A stretch of DNA of 64,000 bases from positions 2,831,145-2,895,144 of the forward strand of contig NZ_CP019332.1 of NCBI RefSeq assembly GCF_002163855.1. The letters run 5' to 3'. Positions 55,888 through 64,000 of this stretch are shown here, piece by piece (position 1 is the first letter of the stretch; every line of letters starts with the position of its first letter). The position numbers were made by a program, and so were the translations under genes. The notes below the pieces were generated by a model. It saw only the letters and a program-made list of their open reading frames with translations, did no database searches and had not been told where the DNA came from. This DNA is from Winogradskyella sp. PC-19. GTDB lineage: Bacteria > Bacteroidota > Bacteroidia > Flavobacteriales > Flavobacteriaceae.

Positions 55888-57195
55888 TTACTCTTTAATC
55901 AACCTATAAGTCTCTATTGATCCATTATCTCTAGATTTTACTTTTAATAGGTAAATTCCTGTTTTAAATGAGGATAAATCAATTTTTATATTATTGGTGG
56001 TTAATACCTTCTTGCCTAGCATATCATATAGTTCTACATTTAGTAAATTGTTACTGATCAAATTAATAAAACCTTTTGTAGGGTTAGGATAGATTTTTAC
56101 TGTATTTATTTCTTCGTCTATTATACTTAGTGCGCTACATGCTTCTGTAATATCATTACAGCCTGTATTATTATTCGATATAGTTATATTTGAGTTAGAA
56201 CCATTACATATGTAGTCAATATTACAATTAGTTAAATTACTATTGTTTTGAATGTAAAAATTATTTGAAACTGTTACTAAGGCGTTTAATCCTGTGATAT
56301 CCGTTAAGCTTGCATTGTTTTCGAGAAAGAAATTACTCCCAATGGTTGCTAAACTAGATAGACCTGTTAAAGAAGTAAGCCCTCCGTTATCTTTTAAGTA
56401 AAAACTTAATCCTATAGAAGTTAGTCCGTTTAAGGCGCTTATATCCGTTAAGCTTGCATTGTTTTCGAGAAAGAAATTACTCCCAATGGTTGCTAAACTA
56501 GATAGACCTGTTAAAGAAGTAAGCCCTCCGTTATCTTTTAAGTAAAAACTTAATCCTATAGAAGTTAGTCCGATTAAGGCGCTTATATCCGTTAAGCTTG
56601 CATTGTTTTCGAGAAAGAAATTACTCCCAATGGTTGCTAAACTAGATAGACCTGTTAAAGAAGTAAGCCCTCCGTTATCTTTTAAGTAAAAACTTAATCC
56701 TATAGAAGTTAGTCCGTTTAAGGCGCTTATATCCGTTAAGCTTGCATTGTTTTCGAGAAAGAAATTACTCCCAATGGTTGCTAAATTAGATAGACCTGTT
56801 AAAGAAGTAAGTCCTACATTATCTTTTAAGTAAAAACTTAATCCTATAGAAGTTAGTCCGTTTAAGGCGCTTATATCCGTTAAGCTTGCATTGTTTTCGA
56901 GAAAGAAATTACTCCCAATGGTTGCTAAATTAGATAGACCTGTTAAAGAAGTAAGTCCTACATTATCTTTTATAAAAACGGAATTATTTACTGATGTTAT
57001 ACTTGATAATGGGCTAAGGTTGGTAGCATTAGTACCCTCTATTTTTAAACTATTATTTAACTGTGTACAATTAGGATAGTTAGTTGAAAAATTGTCAATA
57101 TCATTTTGACTAGATAAAACAATATCTGAATTTGGACATTGAGAAAAACAGTTAAATGAAATAAAGAAAATTGTTAAAATTGTTAGTGTTTTCAT
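55888..57195 (-). CDS. Leucine-rich-repeat surface protein with type IX sorting domain
   Basis: After a signal peptide (ILTIFFISFNCFSQ) the protein consists of short LRR-like strands such as LTSLTGLSNLATIGSNFFLENNASLTDISALNG, arranged in units of 48 residues repeated about five times. A Cys-containing cap (NCNIDYICNGSNSNITISNNNTGCNDI) follows. The C-terminal 75 residues are a type A T9SS sorting domain: VKIYPNPTKGFINLIS ... VELYDMLGKKVL ... FKTGIYLLKVKS. It should be secreted by the type IX system and anchored to or released from the cell surface. It could bind ligands or other cells. Confidence 0.9.
   Translation of the reverse strand: MKTLTILTIFFISFNCFSQCPNSDIVLSSQNDIDNFSTNYPNCTQLNNSLKIEGTNATNLSPLSSITSVNNSVFIKDNVGLTSLTGLSNLATIGSNFFLENNASLTDISALNGLTSIGLSFYLKDNVGLTSLTGLSNLATIGSNFFLENNASLTDISALNGLTSIGLSFYLKDNGGLTSLTGLSSLATIGSNFFLENNASLTDISALIGLTSIGLSFYLKDNGGLTSLTGLSSLATIGSNFFLENNASLTDISALNGLTSIGLSFYLKDNGGLTSLTGLSSLATIGSNFFLENNASLTDITGLNALVTVSNNFYIQNNSNLTNCNIDYICNGSNSNITISNNNTGCNDITEACSALSIIDEEINTVKIYPNPTKGFINLISNNLLNVELYDMLGKKVLTTNNIKIDLSSFKTGIYLLKVKSRDNGSIETYRLIKE
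56308..57027 (-). repeat. 144-bp tandem repeats inside the LRR gene
   Basis: The word GCTTGCATTGTTTTCGAG recurs at 56308, 56452, 56596, 56740 and 56884, an exact period of 144 bp or 48 codons. The three left copies are almost identical (for example GTTAGTCCGATTAAG against GTTAGTCCGTTTAAG), which indicates recent unequal exchange or slippage. Confidence 0.93.
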
Positions 57196-57337
57196 GTTTA
57201 TTTAAAAATTGGATTATTAAAATATACTATTTATTTTGATGGTAATTTGCAATTCATATTGGCTACAACTAGTTATAAACCTATATTATGACTTGTTTTA
57301 TCCGTAAGTCTTTCTACTAATTTTCAAATTCTTAAAT

Positions 57338-59485
57338 CTATTTCGTTGGTACCGGAAATCCTCGGTCTTTCATCAGTGCTTCAATCTTAGCATCACGACC
57401 TCTAAATAATCGGTAAGCTTCTGCTGGATCCATAGCGTTACGAGGTGCAAACAAATACTTTACTAATCTATCGGCAACGCCTTTGTCATAAAATCCACCT
57501 GGAGCTTCTCTAAACGCTTCTGAGGCATCACTTGTTAGTACATCTGCCCACATGTAACCGTAGTAAGCAGTTGCGTAACCTTCGCCAGAAAATACATGTC
57601 CAAAATGTGGTGTTCTGTGACGCATTGGTAATTCTTTAGGCATACCAAGTTCGTCTAGTGTTTCGCGTTCAAATTTATCGATATCTATGTCTGTTGGGTC
57701 TGCTAAATGTAGCTTCATATCAATCAAAGCAGATGCCAGATATTCTGTGGTACCAAAACCTTGGTTAAAGGTCGATGCTTTCTTTATCTTTTCTACTAAA
57801 GCTGCAGGAATAGGTTCGCCAGTTTTGTAATGTACCAAATACTGGTTAATGACTTTGTCTGTCGATAACCAACGCTCTAATAATTGCGATTGAAACTCGG
57901 TATAATCTCTAACGCCACCCTGTAATGTTGGGTATTTTACATCGGCAGAGAAGAAGTGTAAGGCATGGCCAAACTCATGAAAAAATGTATTTGCATCGTC
58001 CCAAGAAATTAATACGGCTTCGCCTGGAGCAGGTTTTACAAAGTTATTGTTATTAGAAGCTAAAACATTAGTCTGTCCTTCAAAAGAGGTAGAGCTTCTG
58101 TAAGTGGTTGCCCAAGCACCAGAACGTTTGCCTTCGCGTGCATAAGTATCTAAATACCATAAGCCAATATGTTTGCCAGAATCTTTATCGGTTACTTCCC
58201 AAACTTTTACGTCTTCATGAAATACGGGTACAGAACCTTCCTTGACTGGTGTAAATTTGTAATTAAATAACTCACTAGCCGTAAAAAACATGGCTTCGCG
58301 TAATTTATCGAGTTGTAGATATTCTTTTACCTCGTCACTGTCTAAATCGTATTTCTTTTTACGAACTTTTTCGGCATAGTAGCGATAATCCCAAGGCTCA
58401 ATTGTAATATTATCGCCTAGTTCATTAGCTACGGTTTGCATATCTGCAACTTCTTCTTTTACACGTGCAATAGCAGCTGGCCAAACGTTAAGCATCAAAT
58501 CCATAGCATTCTCCGGAGTTTTTGCCATACGGTCTTGTAAGCGCCATTGTGCATAATTGTCATAGCCCATTAAGCCTACTCGTTCTTTACGTAGTTTTAA
58601 TATTTCGGCAATGATTTTATTGTTATCATATTCGTCACCGTTATCGCCACGCGAATAATAGTTTTTCCAAACTTGCTCACGTAATTCGCGCTCAGTAGAA
58701 TACTTTAAAAATGGGTCCATTGAAGAACGCGTATTCACAATTGCATATTTGCCGTCTTGTCCTTTGTCAGTAGCAATCTTAGCGGCAGATTTTACAAATC
58801 CATCTGCTAATCCACCTAATTGGTCTTTGTCAAGGTAGGTGACATAATTTTCTTCGTCATGTAACACGTTATTTGCAAAACTGTTATAAAGACTTGATAG
58901 TTCTTTGTTGATTTCGGCATAGCGTTTTTTCTTTTCGACATCTAGGTTGGCGCCATTCATTTCAAAACCTTTGTAAGTTAAGTCAACAACACGTTGTGCT
59001 TGTGGCTCTAAAGGAGTTATCTGAGATGCATCATAAACCGCTTTTACACGCTGAAATAATTTTTCGTTTTGAGAAATTTTAGAATTAAACTCTGATAGTT
59101 TTGGTGCTAATTCTGCTTGGACTTCTCTAAATTCAGGTGAAGACATGTTAGAACTCATGATACCGTAATAGGTAAACACACGGTTTAGTGCTTTACCAGA
59201 GCTTTCCATTTTTACAATGGTGTTTTCAAAAGTTGGTGCTTCTGGGTTATTTGCTATGGCGTCAATCTCTTCAAGATTAAGTGCCATACCTTTTTCTACA
59301 GCATCCTTAACGTCAGCGACATTCATTTTGTCAAATGCAGGTACGCCTTGGTAATCGCCTTCCCATTCTTGAAGTAAGATATTGTTTTCGGTCATTTGAT
59401 TTTCGTTTTGACTGGTCTCTTCTTTACAGCTAGACACTAGTACGATACTGCAAATAGCAATCGTTTTTATAGATTTTGAAATCAT
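57338..59485 (-). CDS. M3 family metallopeptidase (Dcp/oligopeptidase A type) lipoprotein
   Basis: This is a zinc peptidase of the M3 family that cleaves short peptides. I use the ATG at 59485, giving a lipoprotein signal (IAICSIVLVSSC); a TTG further upstream is less likely. The zinc site is FFHEFGHALHFF (HExxH). The substrate-binding C-terminal region has RHRTPHFGHVFSGEGYATAYYGYMWADVL and the family's GGFYDKGVADRLVKYLF. The length (about 715 residues) is typical of dipeptidyl carboxypeptidases. It lies just outside the cassette array. Confidence 0.94.
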   Translation of the reverse strand: MISKSIKTIAICSIVLVSSCKEETSQNENQMTENNILLQEWEGDYQGVPAFDKMNVADVKDAVEKGMALNLEEIDAIANNPEAPTFENTIVKMESSGKALNRVFTYYGIMSSNMSSPEFREVQAELAPKLSEFNSKISQNEKLFQRVKAVYDASQITPLEPQAQRVVDLTYKGFEMNGANLDVEKKKRYAEINKELSSLYNSFANNVLHDEENYVTYLDKDQLGGLADGFVKSAAKIATDKGQDGKYAIVNTRSSMDPFLKYSTERELREQVWKNYYSRGDNGDEYDNNKIIAEILKLRKERVGLMGYDNYAQWRLQDRMAKTPENAMDLMLNVWPAAIARVKEEVADMQTVANELGDNITIEPWDYRYYAEKVRKKKYDLDSDEVKEYLQLDKLREAMFFTASELFNYKFTPVKEGSVPVFHEDVKVWEVTDKDSGKHIGLWYLDTYAREGKRSGAWATTYRSSTSFEGQTNVLASNNNNFVKPAPGEAVLISWDDANTFFHEFGHALHFFSADVKYPTLQGGVRDYTEFQSQLLERWLSTDKVINQYLVHYKTGEPIPAALVEKIKKASTFNQGFGTTEYLASALIDMKLHLADPTDIDIDKFERETLDELGMPKELPMRHRTPHFGHVFSGEGYATAYYGYMWADVLTSDASEAFREAPGGFYDKGVADRLVKYLFAPRNAMDPAEAYRLFRGRDAKIEALMKDRGFPVPTK

Positions 59486-59548
59486 AAGGGTTGAGTTAAA
59501 AAAAGTTATGTTGTACAAGTTATAAAAATTGAAATATCGAAATCTTAA

Positions 59549-60244
59549 TTATTCTATAATTTCAACAGTCTTAATATAAACGCTCTTTACTGGCCATTCG
59601 CCTTCGTCGGTTTCTACAGCATTGATTTTATCGACGACAGCCATACCAGAAATAACTTCGCCAAAAACGGTGTAATCGCCATCCAAAAATGGCGCGCCAC
59701 CTTTTCTGTTGACAATAAAAAATTGATAAGGAGAAGCTAGTTTATAAGGGTTTTCTATTTCGCTACTTGGCATAGACACAGCACCGCGTTTGTGTGTGTA
59801 GCCACGTTTGGTATCTGGCGGTAATAAGTAACGTCCAATTTTTTTTCGACGCTTGGCGATATTCATACCATCGCTACTGCCACCTTGAATTATAAAATTA
59901 GGTACCACACGATAAAACTGCGTATAATCAAAATACTTTTGTTCTGCTAAGAATATAAAATTAGCGCGATGAAAAATCGTTTTTTCGTAAAGTAAGATGT
60001 CTATATTACCAAAATCGGTGACGATACGTACCTTGTTTTGTTTATGAGAATTACCATATTCTCTAAAGAAGTCCATGGCATTGTCATCGCTTAATTTTGG
60101 GTATTCACGTAAATCTTTTTGCTTTTTTACAGGTGTGTTTTTTTTCTCGACGTTGCTGTCAGTAACTTTGGTATTTTGTTTTGAAGTTTGCTTATCTTCA
60201 CAGCTCATAATTAAGCAAACACAAAAGAAAAGAAGAATTCTCAT
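59549..60244 (-). CDS. Cyclophilin-type peptidylprolyl isomerase lipoprotein
   Basis: A short lipoprotein signal (LFFCVCLIMSC) precedes a linker rich in Lys and Thr and then a cyclophilin domain: VRIVTDFGNIDILLYEKTIFHRANFIFLAEQKYFDYTQFYRVVPNFIIQGGSSDG, then GAVSMPSSEIENPYKLASPYQFFIVNRKGGAPFLDGDYTVFGEVISGMAVVDKI. It would assist protein folding in the periplasm. It lies 63 bp upstream of the M3 peptidase and is divergent from the NUDIX gene, 2 bp away. Confidence 0.92.
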   Translation of the reverse strand: MRILLFFCVCLIMSCEDKQTSKQNTKVTDSNVEKKNTPVKKQKDLREYPKLSDDNAMDFFREYGNSHKQNKVRIVTDFGNIDILLYEKTIFHRANFIFLAEQKYFDYTQFYRVVPNFIIQGGSSDGMNIAKRRKKIGRYLLPPDTKRGYTHKRGAVSMPSSEIENPYKLASPYQFFIVNRKGGAPFLDGDYTVFGEVISGMAVVDKINAVETDEGEWPVKSVYIKTVEIIE

Positions 60245-60246
60245 AA

Positions 60247-60888
60247 ATGGACTTTAATACGTTTTTAGAATCAATTGTAAATATAAAAGATTTGCCGCTT
60301 TTGGGAGAAGAAGCGCATGCAAAACTGTCGCCACCATATCGACTAGAACTTGCCGAAAAGTATAAGGAAAAGCGAAAAACAGCACCCAAAGCTGGTGTTA
60401 TGGCATTATTTTATCCTGATGATAAATATATTACGCATTTGGTTTTTATACTCCGAAAGTCATACAAAGGTGTACACTCTGCACAAGTTGGTTTCCCTGG
60501 TGGAAAGGTAGAGGATACAGATACCGATTTACAAGAAACAGCATTGCGCGAAACAGAAGAAGAAGTTGGTGTGCCAATACATCAAATAGAAGTATTAAAA
60601 ACACTATCGCCATTATACATACCGCCAAGCAATTTTATGGTACATCCTTTTTTAGGTATTGCAAAGCAGCAATTACAATTTATAAAACAAGAATCTGAGG
60701 TTGAAGATATTTTAGAAGTAAAACTTGCAGACTTTTTAAACGAAAATAATGTTGTAAATACGAAGGTGCCAACAAGTTATAATGTTGAGGTTGAAGTGCC
60801 TGCATTTACATTAAACGGTCATATCGTTTGGGGTGCCACTGCAATGATGCTTTCAGAAATTAAAGTATTATTAAAAGAGATACTCTAA
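60247..60888 (+). CDS. NUDIX hydrolase, CoA pyrophosphatase type
   Basis: The Nudix box is intact: GGKVEDTDTDLQETALRETEEEVG (GX5EX7REUXEEXGU), preceded by SAQVGFPGGK, which is typical of the NudL/CoA-diphosphatase branch (UPF0035). Such enzymes split CoA and its derivatives into 3',5'-ADP and phosphopantetheine. Length (213) is normal. It is followed by the acyltransferase gene on the same strand after 48 bp, so a lipid or CoA link is possible. Confidence 0.9.
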   Translation: MDFNTFLESIVNIKDLPLLGEEAHAKLSPPYRLELAEKYKEKRKTAPKAGVMALFYPDDKYITHLVFILRKSYKGVHSAQVGFPGGKVEDTDTDLQETALRETEEEVGVPIHQIEVLKTLSPLYIPPSNFMVHPFLGIAKQQLQFIKQESEVEDILEVKLADFLNENNVVNTKVPTSYNVEVEVPAFTLNGHIVWGATAMMLSEIKVLLKEIL

Positions 60889-60936
60889 GCAGGTTATTTT
60901 ATTACATTTGTTATCCGATAAATGTGAAATGATACT

Positions 60937-61737
60937 ATGGGTTTATTCAAAACCAATCCTTTTGGACATATACTTTTTGTAAAAAAATGGCTTATCAGAA
61001 TTCTTGGTTTGTTAACACACAGGCGTTTTAGAGGCTTTAATGATTTACAAATTGAAGGTTCTGAAATCATAAAAAACTTACCTGATACCAACGTACTTTT
61101 TATTTCTAATCATCAAACATATTTTGCAGATGTTATCTCGATGTTTCATGTGTTTAATGCTAGTTTGAGTGGTCGTTTAGATAATATAAAAAATGTAGGT
61201 TATTTATGGAATCCTAAGCTAAACATGTATTATGTAGCAGCAAAGGAAACTATGAAATCTGGTATAATACCAAAGATATTTGCTTATACAGGTTCTATTA
61301 GTATTGAACGTACTTGGCGTTCTCAAGGTAAAGATGTTAATCGTCAGGTGAAAATGAGTGATATTAGTGCTATAAAAAAGGCCTTGGACGATGGTTGGGT
61401 AGTGACGTTTCCACAAGGGACAACAACACCATTCAAACCTATTAGAAAAGGAACAGCTCATATCATAAAACAATACAAACCTGTAGTAGTGCCTATCGTT
61501 ATCGATGGTTTTAGACGTTCTTTTGACAAAAAAGGGTTACGTATCAAAAAGAAAAACATATACCAATCTTTTGAAGTCAAACAGCCTTTAGAGATTGATT
61601 ACGATAATGAATCGATTGCAGATATTGTTGAAAAAATAGAATACGCAATTGAGCAACATCCTTCATTTTTAAAAGTAATTCCTCAAGAAGAACTTGAAGA
61701 AAAAGAGCGTCTTAATAAAGAGCTTCGAGATTGGTAG
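60937..61737 (+). CDS. 1-acyl-sn-glycerol-3-phosphate acyltransferase (PlsC family)
   Basis: The acyltransferase domain starts with FISNHQTYFADVIS, the catalytic His-Asp motif, here with five residues between His and Asp instead of the usual four. It continues with GSISIERTW and FPQGTTTP (in place of FPEGTR) and VVPIVIDGFRR. Members acylate lysophosphatidate or related lipids at the inner membrane. The altered motifs suggest the divergent Bacteroidota branch, perhaps with another acyl acceptor. Length (266) is normal. Confidence 0.85.
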   Translation: MGLFKTNPFGHILFVKKWLIRILGLLTHRRFRGFNDLQIEGSEIIKNLPDTNVLFISNHQTYFADVISMFHVFNASLSGRLDNIKNVGYLWNPKLNMYYVAAKETMKSGIIPKIFAYTGSISIERTWRSQGKDVNRQVKMSDISAIKKALDDGWVVTFPQGTTTPFKPIRKGTAHIIKQYKPVVVPIVIDGFRRSFDKKGLRIKKKNIYQSFEVKQPLEIDYDNESIADIVEKIEYAIEQHPSFLKVIPQEELEEKERLNKELRDW

Positions 61738-61754
61738 AATTTAAACGCTAGTAA

Positions 61755-62771
61755 TTAATCTGCTGCTAAAAGCTTTTCAACTTGTGTTTTAAACTCCTCT
61801 TTTTTATCGACACTTAAAGCTAGACTTTTATATGCTCTTTGGATACCATATAAGCCAATCATAGTATTTGGTTCTTTAAGATGGATGATAAGATTATGGC
61901 TTTCAAGGTTACCAAGTAAGGACATTTTTTTAATCTCTGATTTTTCTTCTAAATCTTTTGAACTTATTTCGATAGAAGCAATAGTCTTTATATCTATTTC
62001 AGTTTCTTTCATGATACCATAACGAAGGTATAATTTATTATTCTCGATAACAATTGGTCTTTTTAAAATTGACTTTACAAAGCCAATGACTTGCAATCCG
62101 GTGTAGGTACTAAGAATAGTCAAAATCCATACTCCAATTATATTAGACGATTGTCTAAGTAAATAGTGTACTCCGACAGTCTCGACAGCAATTATTAGTA
62201 TAAAAGCTATAAATAAGCCAATGCTTCCGCTGCTTTTGTGATACGTAAATTCGTTAGGATTAAGTTTGCGTTTTTTCCAATTAATTAATCCATAGTAGAT
62301 GACTGCAATCTCAGTAGCAAATGGAATAGCTAAAAATCTTGGTAAAATGTCACGAGACGTTTGTTTTAGTATGGTATAAAAATCTGCTTGCGAGTTTGCT
62401 TGTCGATTTTCTTTAAATGTCTTAACTGTGTTTCTAACCTTTAATAGAACGTAAGCCACAACAAATAATTCAACAATAGGTAAAACCCAAGTTTTAAATA
62501 AGCTTAATAAGCGCTGATTTTCTTCAGGGATAATATATGAAGCTAAGATAATACCTGCTATTGTAACTGGTATTACCGTTAGTTTAGGAATGTTTGTTTT
62601 ACGAATTAGTAAAAAATAAATCAACGGAATTGTTAGCAAGACATCAATGGTTATCAAAGGCGATAATCGAGATGTTTCTAAAGCAAAAACTGACGATGTT
62701 CCAAATAAATAAAGTGATAAAAATGATAACGTAACAAAACCAAAAACGGATAATTTTCTTTGTAATGTCAT
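61755..62771 (-). CDS. Multi-pass membrane protein with PH-like C-terminus, hypothetical
   Basis: The 338-residue protein has about six to seven helices (10-30, 38-58, 63-82, 92-112, 148-165, 185-205, 212-232). A C-terminal cytoplasmic segment of about 90 residues (VIENNKLYLRYGIMKETEIDIKTIASIEISSKDLEEKSEIKKMSLLGNLESHNLIIHL) looks like the bacterial PH (YdbT/YdbS-like) domain. It follows the sigma/membrane pair by 10 bp and may be part of its regulon or signalling unit. Function unknown. Confidence 0.7.
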   Translation of the reverse strand: MTLQRKLSVFGFVTLSFLSLYLFGTSSVFALETSRLSPLITIDVLLTIPLIYFLLIRKTNIPKLTVIPVTIAGIILASYIIPEENQRLLSLFKTWVLPIVELFVVAYVLLKVRNTVKTFKENRQANSQADFYTILKQTSRDILPRFLAIPFATEIAVIYYGLINWKKRKLNPNEFTYHKSSGSIGLFIAFILIIAVETVGVHYLLRQSSNIIGVWILTILSTYTGLQVIGFVKSILKRPIVIENNKLYLRYGIMKETEIDIKTIASIEISSKDLEEKSEIKKMSLLGNLESHNLIIHLKEPNTMIGLYGIQRAYKSLALSVDKKEEFKTQVEKLLAAD

Positions 62772-62781
62772 TCGGTTAAAT

Positions 62782-63396
62782 TTAGACTTCTAACTTTTTT
62801 AACTCTTTGTAATTTTTGTTTAAACGTTTTAAAAGTATACCATAAAGTAAGTAATAAACACCGTAGAAAAAGGCAATGATACCTGCTGTAACTAATACAA
62901 TTACAATACCTAAAGTTGCATACTCTGCGAAATGTGCGTTGGCGTTAAATTGTTCTGCACCACCTTCGGTATTAACATAACCAATATAAAGTCCTACACA
63001 CGAAAATATACCAGCCACAACTAAGTTAAATAGGACATAGTACTTAACTGTACGTCTTGTTTTTAATATTGACTTTATAAGTTTTCTTACACTATCGGTA
63101 GCAGTTATATTTTTATAATTCTTATAAAAGAAATAAACAAAAACAGCTATAACAGGGAAAGTTGCATAAGACATGATTTCAATCCATTGAGGAAACTCTA
63201 TCTGACTTTCAATTTTTGGATTTAATAAAATAAGTAATAACCCAACTCCAAACTCAATAAGACTGATGTAAAAAATCCATTTTACTATGCTCGACGATTT
63301 AGCATGCGACATTTTATAAATCTCGTCGTATGACAATTCCGGATATTCCACTGGATTGCTTTGCCAATCTTTTTTTAATAATTCTAATTCATCCAT
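62782..63396 (-). CDS. Membrane protein paired with ECF sigma factor
   Basis: The N-terminus (MDELELLKKDWQSNPVEYPELSYDEIYKMSHAKSSSIVKW) is cytoplasmic and is followed by four helices (about 40-58, 72-92, 118-138, 158-190). It is 4 bp downstream of the sigma gene, as in the paralogous pair at 32825-33923, and is the likely regulatory partner. No classic anti-sigma zinc motif. Confidence 0.75.
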   Translation of the reverse strand: MDELELLKKDWQSNPVEYPELSYDEIYKMSHAKSSSIVKWIFYISLIEFGVGLLLILLNPKIESQIEFPQWIEIMSYATFPVIAVFVYFFYKNYKNITATDSVRKLIKSILKTRRTVKYYVLFNLVVAGIFSCVGLYIGYVNTEGGAEQFNANAHFAEYATLGIVIVLVTAGIIAFFYGVYYLLYGILLKRLNKNYKELKKLEV

Positions 63397-63400
63397 AACG

Positions 63401-63895
63401 TTACGGATTTAATATTGCTTTTAATTTTTTCTTTACACGATTCATTTTTACACGTGCATTAACCTCGGTAATACCAAGGGTTTCGCTGATTTCTCTATAA
63501 TCTTTATCTTCAAGATATAATAGTACTAGTGCTTTTTCTATATCATTTAATTGGTGTACAGCCTGGTACAACAATTTTAATTGTTCTTCTTCTGTGCTAT
63601 CGTATTCTTCAGCTTTAATCTTAAACTGATATGCATCAAAATCCGACGTTTTGATTCGACGTTTAGACTTTCGATATAAGGTAATGGCAGTGTTAAGACC
63701 AACACGATACATCCAAGTACTGAATTTTGAATCGCCTCTAAACTTAGGATATGCACGCCATAATTGTATGGTTATTTCCTGAAATAGGTCATTATGTGCA
63801 TCCTGATTATTGGTATAAAGCCTACATACTTTATGCACAATATTCTGGTGTTTTTGAAGCTGCTCTACAAAGCTATGTTCCAATTCTTTGTCCAA
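63401..63895 (-). CDS. ECF-type RNA polymerase sigma factor
   Basis: This is a 164-residue ECF sigma factor with region 2 (DLFQEITIQLWRAYPKFRGDSKFSTWMYRVGLNTAITLYRKSKRR) and region 4 (DIEKALVLLYLEDKDYREISETLGITEVNARVKMNRVKKKLKAIL). It appears to be the chromosomal relative of the two cassette-borne sigma factors and resembles the one at 32825 most. It is the first gene of a three-gene unit. The last 105 bp of the window, upstream of it, show no other gene. Confidence 0.92.
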   Translation of the reverse strand: MDKELEHSFVEQLQKHQNIVHKVCRLYTNNQDAHNDLFQEITIQLWRAYPKFRGDSKFSTWMYRVGLNTAITLYRKSKRRIKTSDFDAYQFKIKAEEYDSTEEEQLKLLYQAVHQLNDIEKALVLLYLEDKDYREISETLGITEVNARVKMNRVKKKLKAILNP

Positions 63896-64000
63896 TAGTT
63901 TCTGGTGGTTGATTTAGTTATTCTGTAAGTCATCAAAGTTATAGATATGTTACAGTTTATTGCATGAATTTTGTAATTAAATGCAATTCGTCATTAGATT

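Larger units (their letters stand above)
55799..57268 (-). mobile_element. Cassette C14: repeat-rich surface protein
   Basis: The ends GTTGTAGCCA and TGGCTACAAC are perfect reverse complements. The right end is followed by TAGTTATAAACC instead of a G and another hairpin, so this is the last cassette on the right and, in gene direction, the first of the array. Confidence 0.72.

Noticed and set aside
56308-57027. CRISPR array suggested by regularly spaced repeats
   Set aside because: The repeats are 144 bp without unique spacers and lie in one open frame coding for a leucine-rich protein.

Overview
The window is chromosomal DNA from a low-GC member of the Bacteroidota, almost certainly a Flavobacteriaceae. 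Support: a udk-divIC-methylmalonyl-CoA mutase cluster, a MoxR/DUF58/SpoIIM membrane cluster, SusD and TonB-dependent outer-membrane proteins, a type IX secretion sorting domain, many lipoproteins, A-rich leaders without Shine-Dalgarno motifs, and a TAnnTTTG-type promoter before the single tRNA gene. I cannot fix the genus.

Layout. 0.2-10.3 kb (minus strand): outer-membrane protein, both methylmalonyl-CoA mutase subunits, DivIC/FtsB, uridine kinase, a cytochrome c lipoprotein with a PQQ-type sugar dehydrogenase, and a TonB-dependent receptor without a normal start codon. 10.4-23.8 kb: tRNA-Pro, trxB, a PadR/PspC/DUF2807 envelope-stress-like cluster, an orphan SusD, divergent oxyR and dps, and a DUF2141 gene preceded by a LytTR-like direct repeat. 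23.9-31.5 kb: the MoxR-DUF58-DUF4350-DUF4129-membrane-SpoIIM operon with divergent RDD and TRIC-type genes.

31.8-57.3 kb is the unusual part: an integron-like array of about 14 cassettes. Most cassettes begin with GTT plus a private sequence and end with the reverse complement of that sequence plus AAC (for example GTTGTAGCCA ... TGGCTACAAC). Cassettes are separated by 39-619 bp of chained, strand-asymmetric hairpins. One 74-bp gene-less module and one 152-bp module recur six to eight times. Cargo includes ECF sigma factors with membrane partners, an alpha/beta hydrolase, DUF3050, an adenylate cyclase, an ADP-ribosylglycohydrolase, a cystatin-like lipoprotein, amidohydrolases, three DUF6090 proteins, a PD40 lipoprotein and a repeat-rich surface protein. 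Several cassettes hold broken genes. No integrase or transposase is visible, so the array resembles a cluster of attC sites lacking an integrase, but with much larger sites than usual.

57.3-64 kb returns to housekeeping: M3 peptidase, peptidylprolyl isomerase, NUDIX hydrolase, PlsC-like acyltransferase, two membrane proteins and a third ECF sigma factor.
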